A stretch of DNA of 64,000 nt from Chitinophagaceae bacterium. GTDB taxonomy: Bacteria > Bacteroidota > Bacteroidia > Chitinophagales > Chitinophagaceae. Every line of letters begins with the position of its first letter. Position 1 is the first letter of the stretch. This document shows positions 46,435 to 56,223 of this stretch, piece by piece. Position numbers and translations under genes: made by a program. The DNA lies in NCBI GenBank assembly GCA_016706055.1, contig JADJKL010000012.1, positions 186,001 through 250,000 of the forward strand, read 5' to 3'. The notes beneath the pieces are model-generated. The model saw nothing but the letters and a program-made list of their open reading frames with translations. It had not been told where the DNA came from and ran no database searches.

Positions 46435-47804
46435 TTTATTATCTTTTTAAACAAACCTAGTTTGCCTTTGAATGGCGGGTATTTTATATTCGGGTCAAAC
46501 CAAGTTGGTGTTTTCATTACTGCCTTTTTATGGCTGAATGTGTCAAAAGAAAAATGCCCATGATAATTTCCCATTCCACTAAATCCTCTTCCACCAAAAG
46601 GTAGATTATGATTAGTTAAATGCCAGCTTGAATTATTGACACAGGAACCTCCAGCAGGAACGGCTTTCAACCAGTCATTTTCTTTTTCGTTGTTCGATGT
46701 ATAAACATAAAATGAAAGTGGATTTGGGTGCTGTTGCATAATTTTCAAAGCTTCTTCCTTTTCATTAAAAGAAAATATGGGCAGTATCGGCCCAAATATC
46801 TCATCTTTCATTACATCTGCATTCAATGAAACATCAGTAAGCAAGGTTGGTTCGATAAATAATTTTTCTTTATCCGTACGTCCGCCATGTGCTATTTTCC
46901 CTTGCTGCAAATAATTACTCAATCGGTCAAATTGCTTTTCATTAATAATCTTCCCGTAATTATAACTTTCTTCTGGTGTTGAACTAAAAAAGTTTTCGAT
47001 CGATTCCTTCATTGCACTAACGAATTTTTCTTTTGCCGATTCATGTACCAATACATAATCCGGCGCCACACTCATTTGTCCGGCATTGGAAAATTTTGTC
47101 ATCGCAATTCTTCGGGCGGCCACTTTTATATTCGCATCACTTTCCACTACACAAGGGCTTTTACCGCCAAGCTCTAACGTAACAGGTGTTAATTTCTCCG
47201 CTGCCATTTTATAAATAATTTTACCTACGGCTGTACTACCTGTATAAAATACATGGTCGAAAGTAAAATTGTTCATCATTTCAGGAATAACAACTGCTCC
47301 ATCACCTTGCACATATAAAATATATTCCTTTGGAAAAGTTTCTTCAATAATTTTTTTCATCACGGCATCGGTGGCAGGTGCAAATTCACTTGGCTTTAAT
47401 ACAACACAATTACCAGCAGCAATAGCGCCGATTAATGGGTTTATCAATAATTGAAAAGGATAGTTCCAAGGAGCAATAATCAATACAATACCTAATGGTT
47501 CAGAGTGAATGCGGCTTCTTGATGGCAGGTTTAATAAATTGGTAGAAACCCGTTTTGGTTTCATCCACTTCCCTAATTTTTTTATGGCAGTGTTTAGTTC
47601 TGAAATAACCATTCCCGTTTCTGTTACCCACACTTCTTCAGGGCTTTTTTTTAAATCAGTATATAAAGCATCGTATAAATCTTGCTCATGTTTTAAAATA
47701 GAAGATTTCAACTTGTTAAGCTGCTCTTTTCGAAAAGCATATGATTGAGTATTGCCGCTATTAAAGTAGTTCCTTAAATTTTCAAGGTTTGAAATGTCTG
47801 CCAT
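46431..47804 (-). CDS. Aldehyde dehydrogenase family protein
   Basis: NAD(P)-dependent oxidation of an aldehyde to the acid. PWNYPFQLLINPLIGAIAAGNCVVLKPSE, the catalytic Glu in VTLELGGKSPCVV, and FGPILPIF are typical. The usual Cys position reads FSNAGQMSVAPDYVLVH, where most relatives have GQxCxAPDY; here Ser replaces Cys, so catalysis is doubtful unless the base is an error. The start is ATG 47804 (MADISNLENL); the longer frame to 48002 overlaps tadA on the other strand. The length is 457 residues. The C-terminus is the hydrophobic type of fatty-aldehyde enzymes. Confidence 0.93.
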   Translation of the reverse strand: MADISNLENLRNYFNSGNTQSYAFRKEQLNKLKSSILKHEQDLYDALYTDLKKSPEEVWVTETGMVISELNTAIKKLGKWMKPKRVSTNLLNLPSRSRIHSEPLGIVLIIAPWNYPFQLLINPLIGAIAAGNCVVLKPSEFAPATDAVMKKIIEETFPKEYILYVQGDGAVVIPEMMNNFTFDHVFYTGSTAVGKIIYKMAAEKLTPVTLELGGKSPCVVESDANIKVAARRIAMTKFSNAGQMSVAPDYVLVHESAKEKFVSAMKESIENFFSSTPEESYNYGKIINEKQFDRLSNYLQQGKIAHGGRTDKEKLFIEPTLLTDVSLNADVMKDEIFGPILPIFSFNEKEEALKIMQQHPNPLSFYVYTSNNEKENDWLKAVPAGGSCVNNSSWHLTNHNLPFGGRGFSGMGNYHGHFSFDTFSHKKAVMKTPTWFDPNIKYPPFKGKLGLFKKIIK

Positions 47805-47830
47805 TAATTCTAATTTTATACCAAGGTAAT

Positions 47831-47838
47831 CAAATCTA
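47831..47838 (-). promoter_or_regulatory. -7 promoter box of the aldehyde dehydrogenase gene
   Basis: Minus-strand TAGATTTG, exact TAnnTTTG, 26 bases before the ATG at 47804 in the 42-base gap to tadA. Confidence 0.55.
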
Positions 47839-47846
47839 CATTCTTC

Positions 47847-48284
47847 ATGACAGATGAATACTTTATGATGCAAGCATTGAAGGAAGCTAAAAAAGCTTTT
47901 GAAGATGAAGAAATTCCAATCGGTGCTGTGGTAGTAGTGAATGAAAAGATCATTGCCCGGGGACATAATATGACTGAGCGGCTGAAAGATCCAACTGCAC
48001 ATGCCGAAATGATTGCACTCACATCAGCATTTAATTCACTCGGTGCCAAATATCTTCCTGATGCAACATTGTATGTAACAGTGGAACCCTGCTTTATGTG
48101 TGCAGGTGCAATCTATTGGAGTAAGATTGGTAAAATCGTTTATGGTGCAGATGATGAAAAAAATGGCTATAAAAAAACGGCTGGTACCAACTGGCCCTTT
48201 CATCCTAAAACAGAATTGATAAGAGGTGTAATGAAAGAGGATTGTGCAAGGTTGATGAAAGATTTTTTTAAAGGGAAAAGATAA
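47847..48284 (+). CDS. tadA: tRNA-specific adenosine deaminase
   Basis: Zinc enzyme that converts adenosine 34 to inosine in tRNA. The HAE motif is TAHAEMIAL (near residue 52) and the zinc cysteines are in PCFMCAGA (near 82-89). The N-terminus ALKEAKKAFEDEEIPIGAVVV is typical. The length of 145 residues is normal. It is divergent from the aldehyde dehydrogenase gene and followed by a terminator. Confidence 0.96.
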   Translation: MTDEYFMMQALKEAKKAFEDEEIPIGAVVVVNEKIIARGHNMTERLKDPTAHAEMIALTSAFNSLGAKYLPDATLYVTVEPCFMCAGAIYWSKIGKIVYGADDEKNGYKKTAGTNWPFHPKTELIRGVMKEDCARLMKDFFKGKR

Positions 48285-48316
48285 AAGCTGCACAGCGTTA
48301 AAACTATGCAGCTTTT
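48283..48316. terminator. Terminator between tadA and susD
   Basis: AAAAGCTGCA and TGCAGCTTTT around a 14-base loop, between two convergent genes. Confidence 0.8.
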
Positions 48317-48336
48317 ATAAAATACATCTTCTTTAT

Positions 48337-49731
48337 TTACGGTTTATCCCACCACACTTTTCCATAAAGCCCATCTAAACCGCCAAACTGTCGTTGCACA
48401 GCTTCAGTATAATTAGGCCCATTATTAAATACTTCATTCGGAGGATAGCTATGTCTTAATGGTATAGCTACTCCACCTGGGCTAACTAAGTTGTTTGGAT
48501 AACCAGTCCTTCTCCATTCAGCCCATGCTTCATAACCATGCATAAATAAATGAACATAGCGTTGCATTGAAATTTGCTGAATAGCAGTTCCAGCAACGTA
48601 AGGTATACCTGGTTGAGTCATAAAAGTGGCAACACTGGATGAACTACCTGTCCATTGCTGAATCGATTGACTGATTGCCAGATCATAATTTGTTTTTGCT
48701 GTTACATCTCCACCGGGAATCCAACCTCTTTTAGCAGCTTCAGCCATTGCAAATAAAACCTGAGCATAGGTAACTAAATGTACCGGTGCCGCCTGTGCAT
48801 AAATATCAGGACCTAATACTGAAACACCAGTGGTATTTGGAAGACCAAGTGTGGTACCAAACGTAAGACCTTTGTAAATATTCGACGTATTCTTTTTGCC
48901 ATAAATCGGAAGTCTCGGATCATTCGTTGGATTCATATAATCTACAAGAGTCTCCGTTAATGCCCACCATACTCTGTTCTGATTTACAATTTGACCGTAC
49001 CAGTAATTCTGATTATTGGCATCGGCTAAATGCTTGTAAGTGAAATTATCACCATTGGAAGTTATTACTCCAGCAGCGAGTGCTTTATTAAATTCTGCAT
49101 TTGCTTTTGTTGCGTTTACTTCAGATAATCTCAATGCCGCTAATAAATGAACGGAGTTACCAAGCCGTTTCCATTTATTTATATCACCAGCATAAACTAT
49201 GTCATTTGAAATATTTCCTGCTACAATAGCCGCATTTGCTTCATCCAATAGTTTGAAAATGCTATCGTATATAGCTTCTTGTGTGTCATACTTAGGTGTA
49301 AAGTTTGCAGCACCTTTTAATGCTTCAGAATAAGGAACATCTCCCCATCGATCTGTGATATGCCAAAAGAAATATGCCTTTAAAATTTTAGCAACGGCTC
49401 TTTGATTAGCAACTGGACCTTCTGTTGGTGTTAATTCTGAATTTAATACTGACTCAAGATTCGCTAACGGACCCTGGTATAATCCATAAAAATTTGTACC
49501 ACCATCGGGATAAAGAGAAGCCCCAGGATATTGAGTTTCTGCTAAATACTGCGCCATAAATTCTCCCTGAGGAGATGAGCTAAGTCCCGGAAGAAACAAG
49601 GAAGCATTTGCGATCAATTGTGTTCCGGATGCTTTGCTTGGCAGGTTAGTGTTTGTATTAATTTCTGCATCGAATTTATTACAACCAACTAAGAATAACC
49701 CTGCAACTAATATTATATTTATTTTCTTCAT
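48337..49731 (-). CDS. SusD/RagB family nutrient-binding lipoprotein
   Basis: Outer-membrane lipoprotein that captures ligand for its SusC partner. The signal peptide ends in a lipobox (LVAGLFLVGC, Cys17). The helical TPR-like scaffold is visible (YFFWHITDRWGDVPYSEALKG, EALVDYMNPTNDPRLP). It belongs to the SusD-like group with the SKASGTQLIANA head. The length is 464 residues and the frame is intact. susC ends ten bases upstream. No glycoside hydrolase or anti-sigma gene is near, so the ligand is unknown. Confidence 0.93.
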   Translation of the reverse strand: MKKINIILVAGLFLVGCNKFDAEINTNTNLPSKASGTQLIANASLFLPGLSSSPQGEFMAQYLAETQYPGASLYPDGGTNFYGLYQGPLANLESVLNSELTPTEGPVANQRAVAKILKAYFFWHITDRWGDVPYSEALKGAANFTPKYDTQEAIYDSIFKLLDEANAAIVAGNISNDIVYAGDINKWKRLGNSVHLLAALRLSEVNATKANAEFNKALAAGVITSNGDNFTYKHLADANNQNYWYGQIVNQNRVWWALTETLVDYMNPTNDPRLPIYGKKNTSNIYKGLTFGTTLGLPNTTGVSVLGPDIYAQAAPVHLVTYAQVLFAMAEAAKRGWIPGGDVTAKTNYDLAISQSIQQWTGSSSSVATFMTQPGIPYVAGTAIQQISMQRYVHLFMHGYEAWAEWRRTGYPNNLVSPGGVAIPLRHSYPPNEVFNNGPNYTEAVQRQFGGLDGLYGKVWWDKP

Positions 49732-49741
49732 AGATTATTTT

Positions 49742-52700
49742 TTAGAAGTTGATGTTTAGATTAATACCATATGAACGAACTGTATTAGCCTGACCAGATT
49801 CAAACCAACTGATTGACTGACCGCCGGTAGAACGCTCAGATGGATCTAATCCTTTTTGAGCTTTTTTGCCAGATCATTGCCGGATTCGGGCAATTAATGC
49901 AAGACCAATACTATTGAAAGGCATTTTACCAAGCTTCTCTTTTCCAAATGTGTAGCCTAATCGAATTTCTCTTAATTTAATATAAGAAGCATCAAACACC
50001 CATGCTTCATAAATTCTTCTTCCATATACAGTATTATAATATGTTCTTGCATCCACATAAGCAGTTACGGGTTGTTTAGTAGCATTGGAAATTCCATCTA
50101 CTCTTACACCGCCGCCACTTGCAACTGCATCTCTTACATTAAATCCTTTATCATTTAATTCTGCAGTAACAGCAGATTGTCCTGTTCTTGAATTCAACAT
50201 TGCAGAACGGCTGAAAAACTGACCACCAAATTGATAGTCAATCATTGCACTTAACTCAAATCCAAAAATTTTAAAGCTGTTTTGAAATCCACCTGTAAAG
50301 TCAGGCAATACAGTTCCAAAATCTTCTGTTGCCGCCGTGTACATTGGTAAATTACTGTTATCCAATAATATTCCACCAGTGGCAGGATCTCTTTGATATG
50401 CCTGCCCAACCAAACTTCCAAATGGCTTACCAACATAGGAATTTAAAAAGCTGGTAACACTTGAATAGGTAGTAGAACCGTAAGTATATACATTAATACC
50501 AGGATACAAATCAACAACCATGCTTTTATTTTGGCTAATATTAAATGTCGCATCCCAGGCGAAGTTCTTAGTCATTAATGGTTTTCCGGTTAATGTAAGT
50601 TCAAATCCTTTATTCTCTATTAAACCCGCATTAATAGTTGTAGAAGAATAACCACTGGCACCAGAAACATCCAGCCTGATGATCTGGTCTTTGTTTTTTT
50701 GTATATAATATGTAAAGTCTATGCCCAATCTGTTTTTAAAGAACTGAAGGTCCAAACCTGCTTCATACGAATTAGCAAAAGAAGGACGGATGTTAGGATT
50801 ATTAAGATTATCGGGAACTGATAATGTATTTACTGGCGGCGTGGAAGTATAAACTGTTCCAACTCCATAAACAAATGATGTTTCGTAAGGGCTAAGATCA
50901 GAACCTGCTTTTGCATAGCTTAATCTTACTTTACCAAAGGAAAGAGGCTTCCATTTTAATAAATCACTAAAAGCAAAACTTGCCCCTACCGAAGGATAGG
51001 AGTAAGAATTATTATTAGTAGGAAGTGTAGAAGAGTTATCATTTCTGATTGAAAGGTCTAGAAAATATGTATTCTTATAGCCAAAAGATGTCATCGCATA
51101 GAAACTGCGTATCTCTTTTCTTAGTAAATAATTACTTAGACGGCCTGTCAATAGAAGCTGCTATATTATAATATCCAGGAACAGAAAGTCCGCCAGCAGT
51201 TGCTTCTGCTACTTCTGTATATCTTCTTTTATACAGGTTGGCGCCTACGTTAGCATCCAGCGTAAGCTCATTCCAGCTCTTTTTATAGTTCCCTAAAAAT
51301 TCATAATTCATTTCTTTATTCTGATACTTACCTACAGAATAGCCAGATATTCTTCTTCCCCCTGCTGCGGATTTTTCTTCAATGCTCTGTATGAACATAT
51401 CTGAACGTACAAAGCCACTCAATGTTAATCCTGGTAGCACCTTATAGCTAAGACCAATATCTCCGAAAAAACGGTCTCTGCTGTCATTCGTAGGATTTTC
51501 ATACACTTCGTAATAAGGATTATTCCAGTATAAGGGCTTGAAGTTAGTTATCTCGCCTGTTGTTGTGCTTGGTCTATTAAGATTCCAGTTTAAGAATGTG
51601 CCATCATCATATTTATAATTCTTCATTCTTTTCATATCTACATTTCGCTGAAACCATTGCACCATATATCTTGCTCCATATTCAGAACCCTGTGTTGGTC
51701 GTTGTGCTGAATTAGTTGCGTAATTAAAATTGGTACTAACAGTCAGTTTTTTTGTAAGATCAAGCGAAGCATTTACACCAAGGTTATTTCTTCTTAACCA
51801 AGTGTTGGGTTCTATTCCTTGTATTCTTGTATCATTAAAACTTAAGCGAAATGTGCTGTTCTCATTTCCACCTGAAAAAATAACTCCATTATTAATATTG
51901 CTTCCGGTGCGGTAATAATCTTCAATATTATTTGGATGTGCTATAAACGGGGTCAGTTGTTTATACTCTGCATCTTGGGATAGAAACTAAATACTTGTCG
52001 TACAGGCGTACCGTCCATTCGAGGTCCCCAGCTTTCATCCACACTCATGTCAACATACTTATCTCCATTGGGTAGTGTACGCCATGTTTGGCTGGAGCCG
52101 CCACCATATAAATCCTGAAGTTCAAAAAAGTTACTTGCTTTGTCGATAGAAAAAGCTGAGTTTACTTGTACGTTTACTTTTTTCGCACCTCTCTGACCTT
52201 TCTTGGTAGTAATTAGTATTACACCGTATTGACCTCTTATACCATACAATGCAGAAGCTGCCGGACCTTTTAATACGTTTACAGATTCTATATCTTCTGG
52301 GTTTACATCCTGTCCAAGGTTTCCAAAATCCGCTTTGTCACTACTGGCAAAGTTTGCATTTGATATTGGCGTTCCATCTACAACGATAAGAGGTTGGTCA
52401 GTTCCGGCAATTGAGTTTACCCTCTTATCTTAATTTTTTGTGTTCCACCCATGCTTGCTCCAGAGGAACCGACTACCTGAACACCGGCAATTTTTCCGGA
52501 TAAAGAACCAATTACATTTTGTTCTTTCGTAAGTGTAAGGTTTTCGCCTTTCACCTCTTGAGTTGAATAACCAAGTGATCTTTCTTTTCTTGTAATACCT
52601 AAAGCTGTTACAACTACTGCATCCATAGTAGAAGACTCCTGTAACACCACATCATAGGAAGAAGCATTACCTACTTTTATTTCCGTGGCTTCAAATTCCG

Positions 52701-52925
52701 CCGATGAAATAACCAATACCGCATTGTTGTTTACGGTAATTTTAAATCGACCATTCTCATCTGCTGAAACCCCATTTGTAGTTCCCTTCTCTAGTATACT
52801 CGCAGAGGCAACAGCTTCTCCTCTGCTGTTTTTAACAACCCCTGTTATCTGCCGGGTTTGGCTAAAAACAAGAAAAGGCATGGAAATGAAAATAATCATC
52901 CATACCGAAAGCAGTCTTTTTTCAT
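49742..52925 (-). pseudogene. SusC/RagA family TonB-linked receptor with about six frame lesions
   Basis: Outer-membrane transporter partner of SusD. Parts in order: signal peptide, carboxypeptidase-regulatory domain (TRQITGVVKNSRGEAVASASI), plug (GSLSGKIAGVQV, LIVVDGTPI, GPAASALYG), barrel ending in INLNINF. The gene falls into five open pieces. Repairs needed: one T at 52917-52922 (start ATG 52925), one C at 52420-52422, one T at 51975-51976, a one-base removal at 51136-51137, one T at 49885-49886 and one at 49862-49867. All but one are short runs lacking a base, as elsewhere in the window, but the density is much higher here. Real decay or poor consensus are both possible. Confidence 0.88.
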
Positions 52926-53261
52926 AAGCGTTTGTTTAACTTGGTTAAAAGTTGTTTAATTCAGGAAAATATTTCTGGAAATATACAGCGTTAGGTTGCA
53001 TATTTCCGCATTAAATTACGCATAAAGCAGCATTTCTTAAAAATTATTTAACAGACCTCTTTTTATACACTCTTTAGCTCGTACTAAATCTTTCTACACT
53101 CATTGAATTATAAATAGTTAGAGTTGTCTATTGTCGAAAAAAGAAACAATTTTTTTCCTTGGTCAAGTTTTAGCTTCAAGAGGTTAAATTTGCTTATCTC
53201 GCATAAGTTGAAAAACTTTTCGAAAGATTAATTAGAGTTTTAACCTTAAAATCAAGTTATT
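52926..53261. other. Intergenic region between susC and the superoxide dismutase gene
   Basis: Contains the sod promoter; nothing convincing was seen for susC. No gene or larger repeat. Confidence 0.5.
53185..53192 (+). promoter_or_regulatory. -7 promoter box of the superoxide dismutase gene
   Basis: TAAATTTG, exact TAnnTTTG, with TTG at 53159-53161 as a possible -33 element. The leader would be about 65 bases. Confidence 0.6.
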
Positions 53262-53858
53262 ATGGCATTTACACTTCCTGCATTACCATATGCACACGAC
53301 GCATTAGAACCACATATTGACACACAGACCATGCAAATTCATCATGGCAAACATCATCAGGCCTATGTTGATAATTTAAACAAAGCAATAGCTGGTACTG
53401 AACATGAAAATAAATCGCTGGATGAATTAATAGAAGCCGCTGGCTCTATTTCACCTGCTGTTCGTAACAATGGCGGTGGACATTGGAATCACACTTTCTT
53501 CTGGAACAGCCTTGCTCCTAATGCCGGAGGATCTCCTTCAGGAAAATTAGCAGATGCAATCAATGAAGCATTTGGTTCATTTGATGCATTCAAAGAAAAA
53601 TTTGCGGCGGCTGGTATGACAAGATTTGGTAGCGGCTGGGCATGGCTTATTATAAAAAAAGATGGCAAACTGGATGTAAGCTCTACTCCCAACCAGGATA
53701 ACCCAATGATGGATGTGGCAGAAACTAAAGGAGTTCCTTTACTCGGATGTGATGTTTGGGAACATGCATATTACCTGAAATATCAAAACAAAAGAGCAGA
53801 CTACCTTGCTGCATTCTGGAATGTTGTAAACTGGGATAAGGTAGCTGAGAGATTCTAA
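53262..53858 (+). CDS. sodB: Superoxide dismutase (Fe/Mn type)
   Basis: Converts superoxide to oxygen and peroxide in the cytoplasm. Metal ligands are the His in MQIHHGKHHQAYVDNLN, the His of GGGHWNHTFFW, and Asp and His in DVWEHAYYLKY. The length is 198 residues, without a signal peptide. Metal preference cannot be fixed from sequence. A promoter box and a terminator show a single-gene unit. Confidence 0.97.
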   Translation: MAFTLPALPYAHDALEPHIDTQTMQIHHGKHHQAYVDNLNKAIAGTEHENKSLDELIEAAGSISPAVRNNGGGHWNHTFFWNSLAPNAGGSPSGKLADAINEAFGSFDAFKEKFAAAGMTRFGSGWAWLIIKKDGKLDVSSTPNQDNPMMDVAETKGVPLLGCDVWEHAYYLKYQNKRADYLAAFWNVVNWDKVAERF

Positions 53859-53881
53859 AACAAACGAAGGAATATATTTTT

Positions 53882-53907
53882 AAGCTGCCGTAAATGGCAG
53901 CTTTTTT
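53882..53907. terminator. Terminator of the superoxide dismutase gene
   Basis: AAGCTGCC, loop gtaaat, GGCAGCTT followed by T; also serves the convergent regulator gene. Confidence 0.9.
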
Positions 53908-53915
53908 ATTGTAAG

Positions 53916-54563
53916 CTATTTATTAAACCGGTTGATTGCTTCAATTCTGTTATTGACATGAAGCTTGTTATAGATGTTTTTAAGATGTTTTGTAACTGTA
54001 TGAGCACTCAAAAATAATTTTGCAGATACTTCTTTTACAATAAGACCTGTAGAAATCAATTCTAAAATTTCATTCTCCCTTTCTGTTAATCCGGCTAACT
54101 TTTGCTTTTCTTCTTTCTGTTGAAAGGTACCAATCACTTTACGGGCTATAAAAGGGCTCATTGGTGCGCCTCCTTCATGCAATTCTTTTAAAGATTCTAA
54201 AATTTCCTGCGGCATTGCATCTTTCAAAATATAACCACAGGCTCCATTTTTTAATGCTTTAAAAACAAATTCATCATCATCATAAAAAGAGCAAATCATG
54301 CAGAGAACTTCGGGGGTTTTTAGTTTTATATCCGCAATAAGATCAATACCATTTTTTCCTGGTAGCTTAATGTCAACGATAGCTATATGTGGCTGATTTG
54401 TAATAATATGTTCCAAAGCCTTTTCAGCGGTCGAATAACTATTAAGCAGAACAAACCCATCAGCATTGTTAATCAACAACTCTAACCCTTCCCGATAGTT
54501 CTTATCATCTTCTATAACAGATATTGTAATCAAAGCCTTTAATTGATTTTCAATATACGGCAA
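53916..54563 (-). CDS. LuxR/NarL family response regulator, orphan
   Basis: Two-component regulator without an adjacent kinase. The receiver domain has EDD, the phospho-acceptor Asp in IAIVDIKLPGKNG (near residue 60) and the GACGYILKDA loop. The C-terminal LuxR helix-turn-helix is LTERENEILELISTGLIVKEVSAKLFLSAHTVTKHL... in layout. The frame opens at TTG 54563; a second TTG at 54533 (ITISVIEDD) fits the family N-terminus better, and no ATG is available. The length is 205-215 residues. Confidence 0.92.
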   Translation of the reverse strand: MPYIENQLKALITISVIEDDKNYREGLELLINNADGFVLLNSYSTAEKALEHIITNQPHIAIVDIKLPGKNGIDLIADIKLKTPEVLCMICSFYDDDEFVFKALKNGACGYILKDAMPQEILESLKELHEGGAPMSPFIARKVIGTFQQKEEKQKLAGLTERENEILELISTGLIVKEVSAKLFLSAHTVTKHLKNIYNKLHVNNRIEAINRFNK

Positions 54564-54622
54564 TTTTTAATTGCATCACACTCTTTAATCTCAGCCTTTC
54601 GTTAGCATTATAGTAACCAAAA

Positions 54623-54649
54623 AAGCCTGCCTATTAAATAGGCAGGCTT
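54623..54649 (-). terminator. Terminator of the small lipoprotein gene
   Basis: AAGCCTGCCTA and its complement; on the minus strand six T follow. Confidence 0.85.
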
Positions 54650-54670
54650 ACAATCAATTTATTTAATAAA

Positions 54671-54973
54671 TTATTTACACTTATCCATTACTTCTTTCAA
54701 GATAGCATCAGCTTTTGCGTCCATATCTTTATCATCTTTCATTTTCTCATACTTTTTAGACATTTCATCACCGAAAGCTTCCATTTTTACTGATAGCTCT
54801 TGCAATTCTTTTTTTGCTTTTTCGTCAGATGGATCTTTCGCCATTAGCTGCTTCATTTGACACCGGTAATCCGCCATTTTTCTAACATCACTATCAAATG
54901 ATGATGATGATTTGCAAGAAGAAAAACTTATTACAAATACAAGTACGATTAAAGAAAGAAAATTCTTTTTCAT
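54671..54973 (-). CDS. Small helical lipoprotein
   Basis: 100-residue lipoprotein of unknown function. The signal peptide ends in a lipobox (VFVISFSSC, Cys20). The mature part is charged and helical, probably a coiled coil (KMADYRCQMKQLMAKD, DEMSKKYEKMKDDKDM), and ends in DKCK. It lies 78 bases behind yidD on the same strand, with its own terminator. Confidence 0.75.
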   Translation of the reverse strand: MKKNFLSLIVLVFVISFSSCKSSSSFDSDVRKMADYRCQMKQLMAKDPSDEKAKKELQELSVKMEAFGDEMSKKYEKMKDDKDMDAKADAILKEVMDKCK

Positions 54974-55051
54974 GTTGTTGATTTTAGGTTTTATATATGC
55001 GTTGTAAAATAAATATTATTTCTGACAAAGTTTGCCGCAATCTGAGCCTTG

Positions 55052-55282
55052 CTATGGAACAGGATCATAACCGCTTCCTCCCCAAGGGTGGCAGCGGGAA
55101 ATTCTTTTGATTGCAAGCCACATACCTTTAAATACACCATGCTTTTTTAAAGCTTCTGCTGCATAGTGAGAACAGGTTGGAGTATACCGACATTTCGGTC
55201 CAAGCCAGGGCGATATTACCCATTGATATATTTTTATCAGGAAAATAAATGGAAGACCCAATATTTTAAGAAATGTCTTCAT
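55052..55282 (-). CDS. yidD: Membrane protein insertion efficiency factor YidD
   Basis: Small membrane-associated protein that assists YidC-dependent insertion. KIYQWVISPWLGPKCRYTPTCSHYAAEAL and ISRCHPWGGSGYDPVP are diagnostic. The length of 76 residues is normal. Its start overlaps the end of rnpA by 17 bases, the usual rpmH-rnpA-yidD order. Confidence 0.96.
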   Translation of the reverse strand: MKTFLKILGLPFIFLIKIYQWVISPWLGPKCRYTPTCSHYAAEALKKHGVFKGMWLAIKRISRCHPWGGSGYDPVP

Positions 55283-55649
55283 TAATAATTGATGATAATT
55301 TTCTAATTACTTTTTCCACCTGAGAATAAATGAGATGATAGTCCGGCAATTCCTTTTCTGTATAGATAAAAAAAAGATTCAAGCCTTTCGCTTTCAGTAA
55401 AATTTCCAGTGAGTTTTTTTGTACCCTGTAAGCTTCTCTGATTAGTCGCTTAATTCTATTCCTGTCAACTGCTTTCTTAAAATTCTTTGTACTTACTCCT
55501 GCTCCAAATTGCAAACCACCTTCTTTTGTAATACAATAAAACACCCTGAATGGTGAAACGGTAAATCGTTTCCCATTTTTAAACAGTTCATCAATAGCTT
55601 TCCTGCTTTTTAACCGTTCACTTTTTCCTAATGTAAATTGCTTTGGCAA
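55266..55649 (-). CDS. rnpA: Ribonuclease P protein component
   Basis: Protein subunit of RNase P for tRNA 5' maturation. The central RNR motif is KAVDRNRIKRLIREAYR (about residues 59-75), with SPFRVFY upstream. The length of 127 residues is usual. The start is TTG 55649; no ATG or GTG lies between an upstream in-frame stop and the conserved LGKSERLKSRK. A strong terminator hairpin lies between rpmH and this gene, so expression may depend on read-through. Confidence 0.95.
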   Translation of the reverse strand: MPKQFTLGKSERLKSRKAIDELFKNGKRFTVSPFRVFYCITKEGGLQFGAGVSTKNFKKAVDRNRIKRLIREAYRVQKNSLEILLKAKGLNLFFIYTEKELPDYHLIYSQVEKVIRKLSSIINEDIS

Positions 55650-55661
55650 AATTTATGCAAA

Positions 55662-55694
55662 TAAAAAACTCCGTCTCGTTTCAAACGGGACGGA
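55662..55694 (-). terminator. Terminator or attenuator between rpmH and rnpA
   Basis: On the minus strand CTCCGTCCCGTTT and AAACGAGACGGAG pair (one G-T pair), followed by six T, about 15 bases before the rnpA start. Confidence 0.85.
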
Positions 55695-55749
55695 GCTATA
55701 AATATAGTGAGCTTTAAGCTTCTGCTCCTTAATGGAGAAAGCTATGCTT

Positions 55750-55905
55750 CTATTTTAATTTGCTCTCATCAGAAACTGTCAACTTCGTACGGCCTTTTGC
55801 ACGGCGGCTTGCCAATACTTTACGACCATTTGCAGTAGACATACGTTTACGAAAACCATGAACAGTTTTACGACGCTTACGATGAGGTTGGAATGTACGT
55901 TTCAT
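55750..55905 (-). CDS. rpmH: 50S ribosomal protein L34
   Basis: 51-residue basic ribosomal protein, MKRTFQPHRKRRKTVHGF to KLTVSDESKLK, with the invariant MKRTFQP head and GRKVLASRRAKGR core. It is the first gene of rpmH-rnpA-yidD. A -7 box at 56009-56016 predicts a leader of about 97 bases. Confidence 0.97.
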   Translation of the reverse strand: MKRTFQPHRKRRKTVHGFRKRMSTANGRKVLASRRAKGRTKLTVSDESKLK

Positions 55906-56008
55906 TTTTTATTACTTTTTTCACTTTTATGAAATGCGAACCGGGAGAACAGTTCAGGTTTCAAACTTCACCAGCAAATCACCACATCTGCTGTTTGTGA
56001 AAGGACGG

Positions 56009-56016
56009 CAAAGGTA
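56009..56016 (-). promoter_or_regulatory. -7 promoter box of rpmH
   Basis: Minus-strand TACCTTTG, exact TAnnTTTG. The rest of the stretch between 55906 and the murI end is AT-rich and holds no gene. Confidence 0.6.
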
Positions 56017-56223
56017 AGGGTTTGAAATGTAAAATTTAAAGAGAAATTAAGTTGTTTTTTAAAACAATCCGAGCTGTACTATTTAAATATTAAGGAGTTT
56101 ATAATGAAGGAGTTATTCAAAATTGGCAATTTCTTCTTGTGGCCCCTTTTGCTATAAACTTGTATGAACAGACTTTACAGGCTGACCATAAAACATACTG
56201 GCTTTATTATTAAAATCTTCAGC

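Noticed and set aside
56110..56165. A short ATG frame of 17 codons upstream of rpmH on the plus strand
   Set aside because: It overlaps the coding tail of murI on the other strand and has no support.
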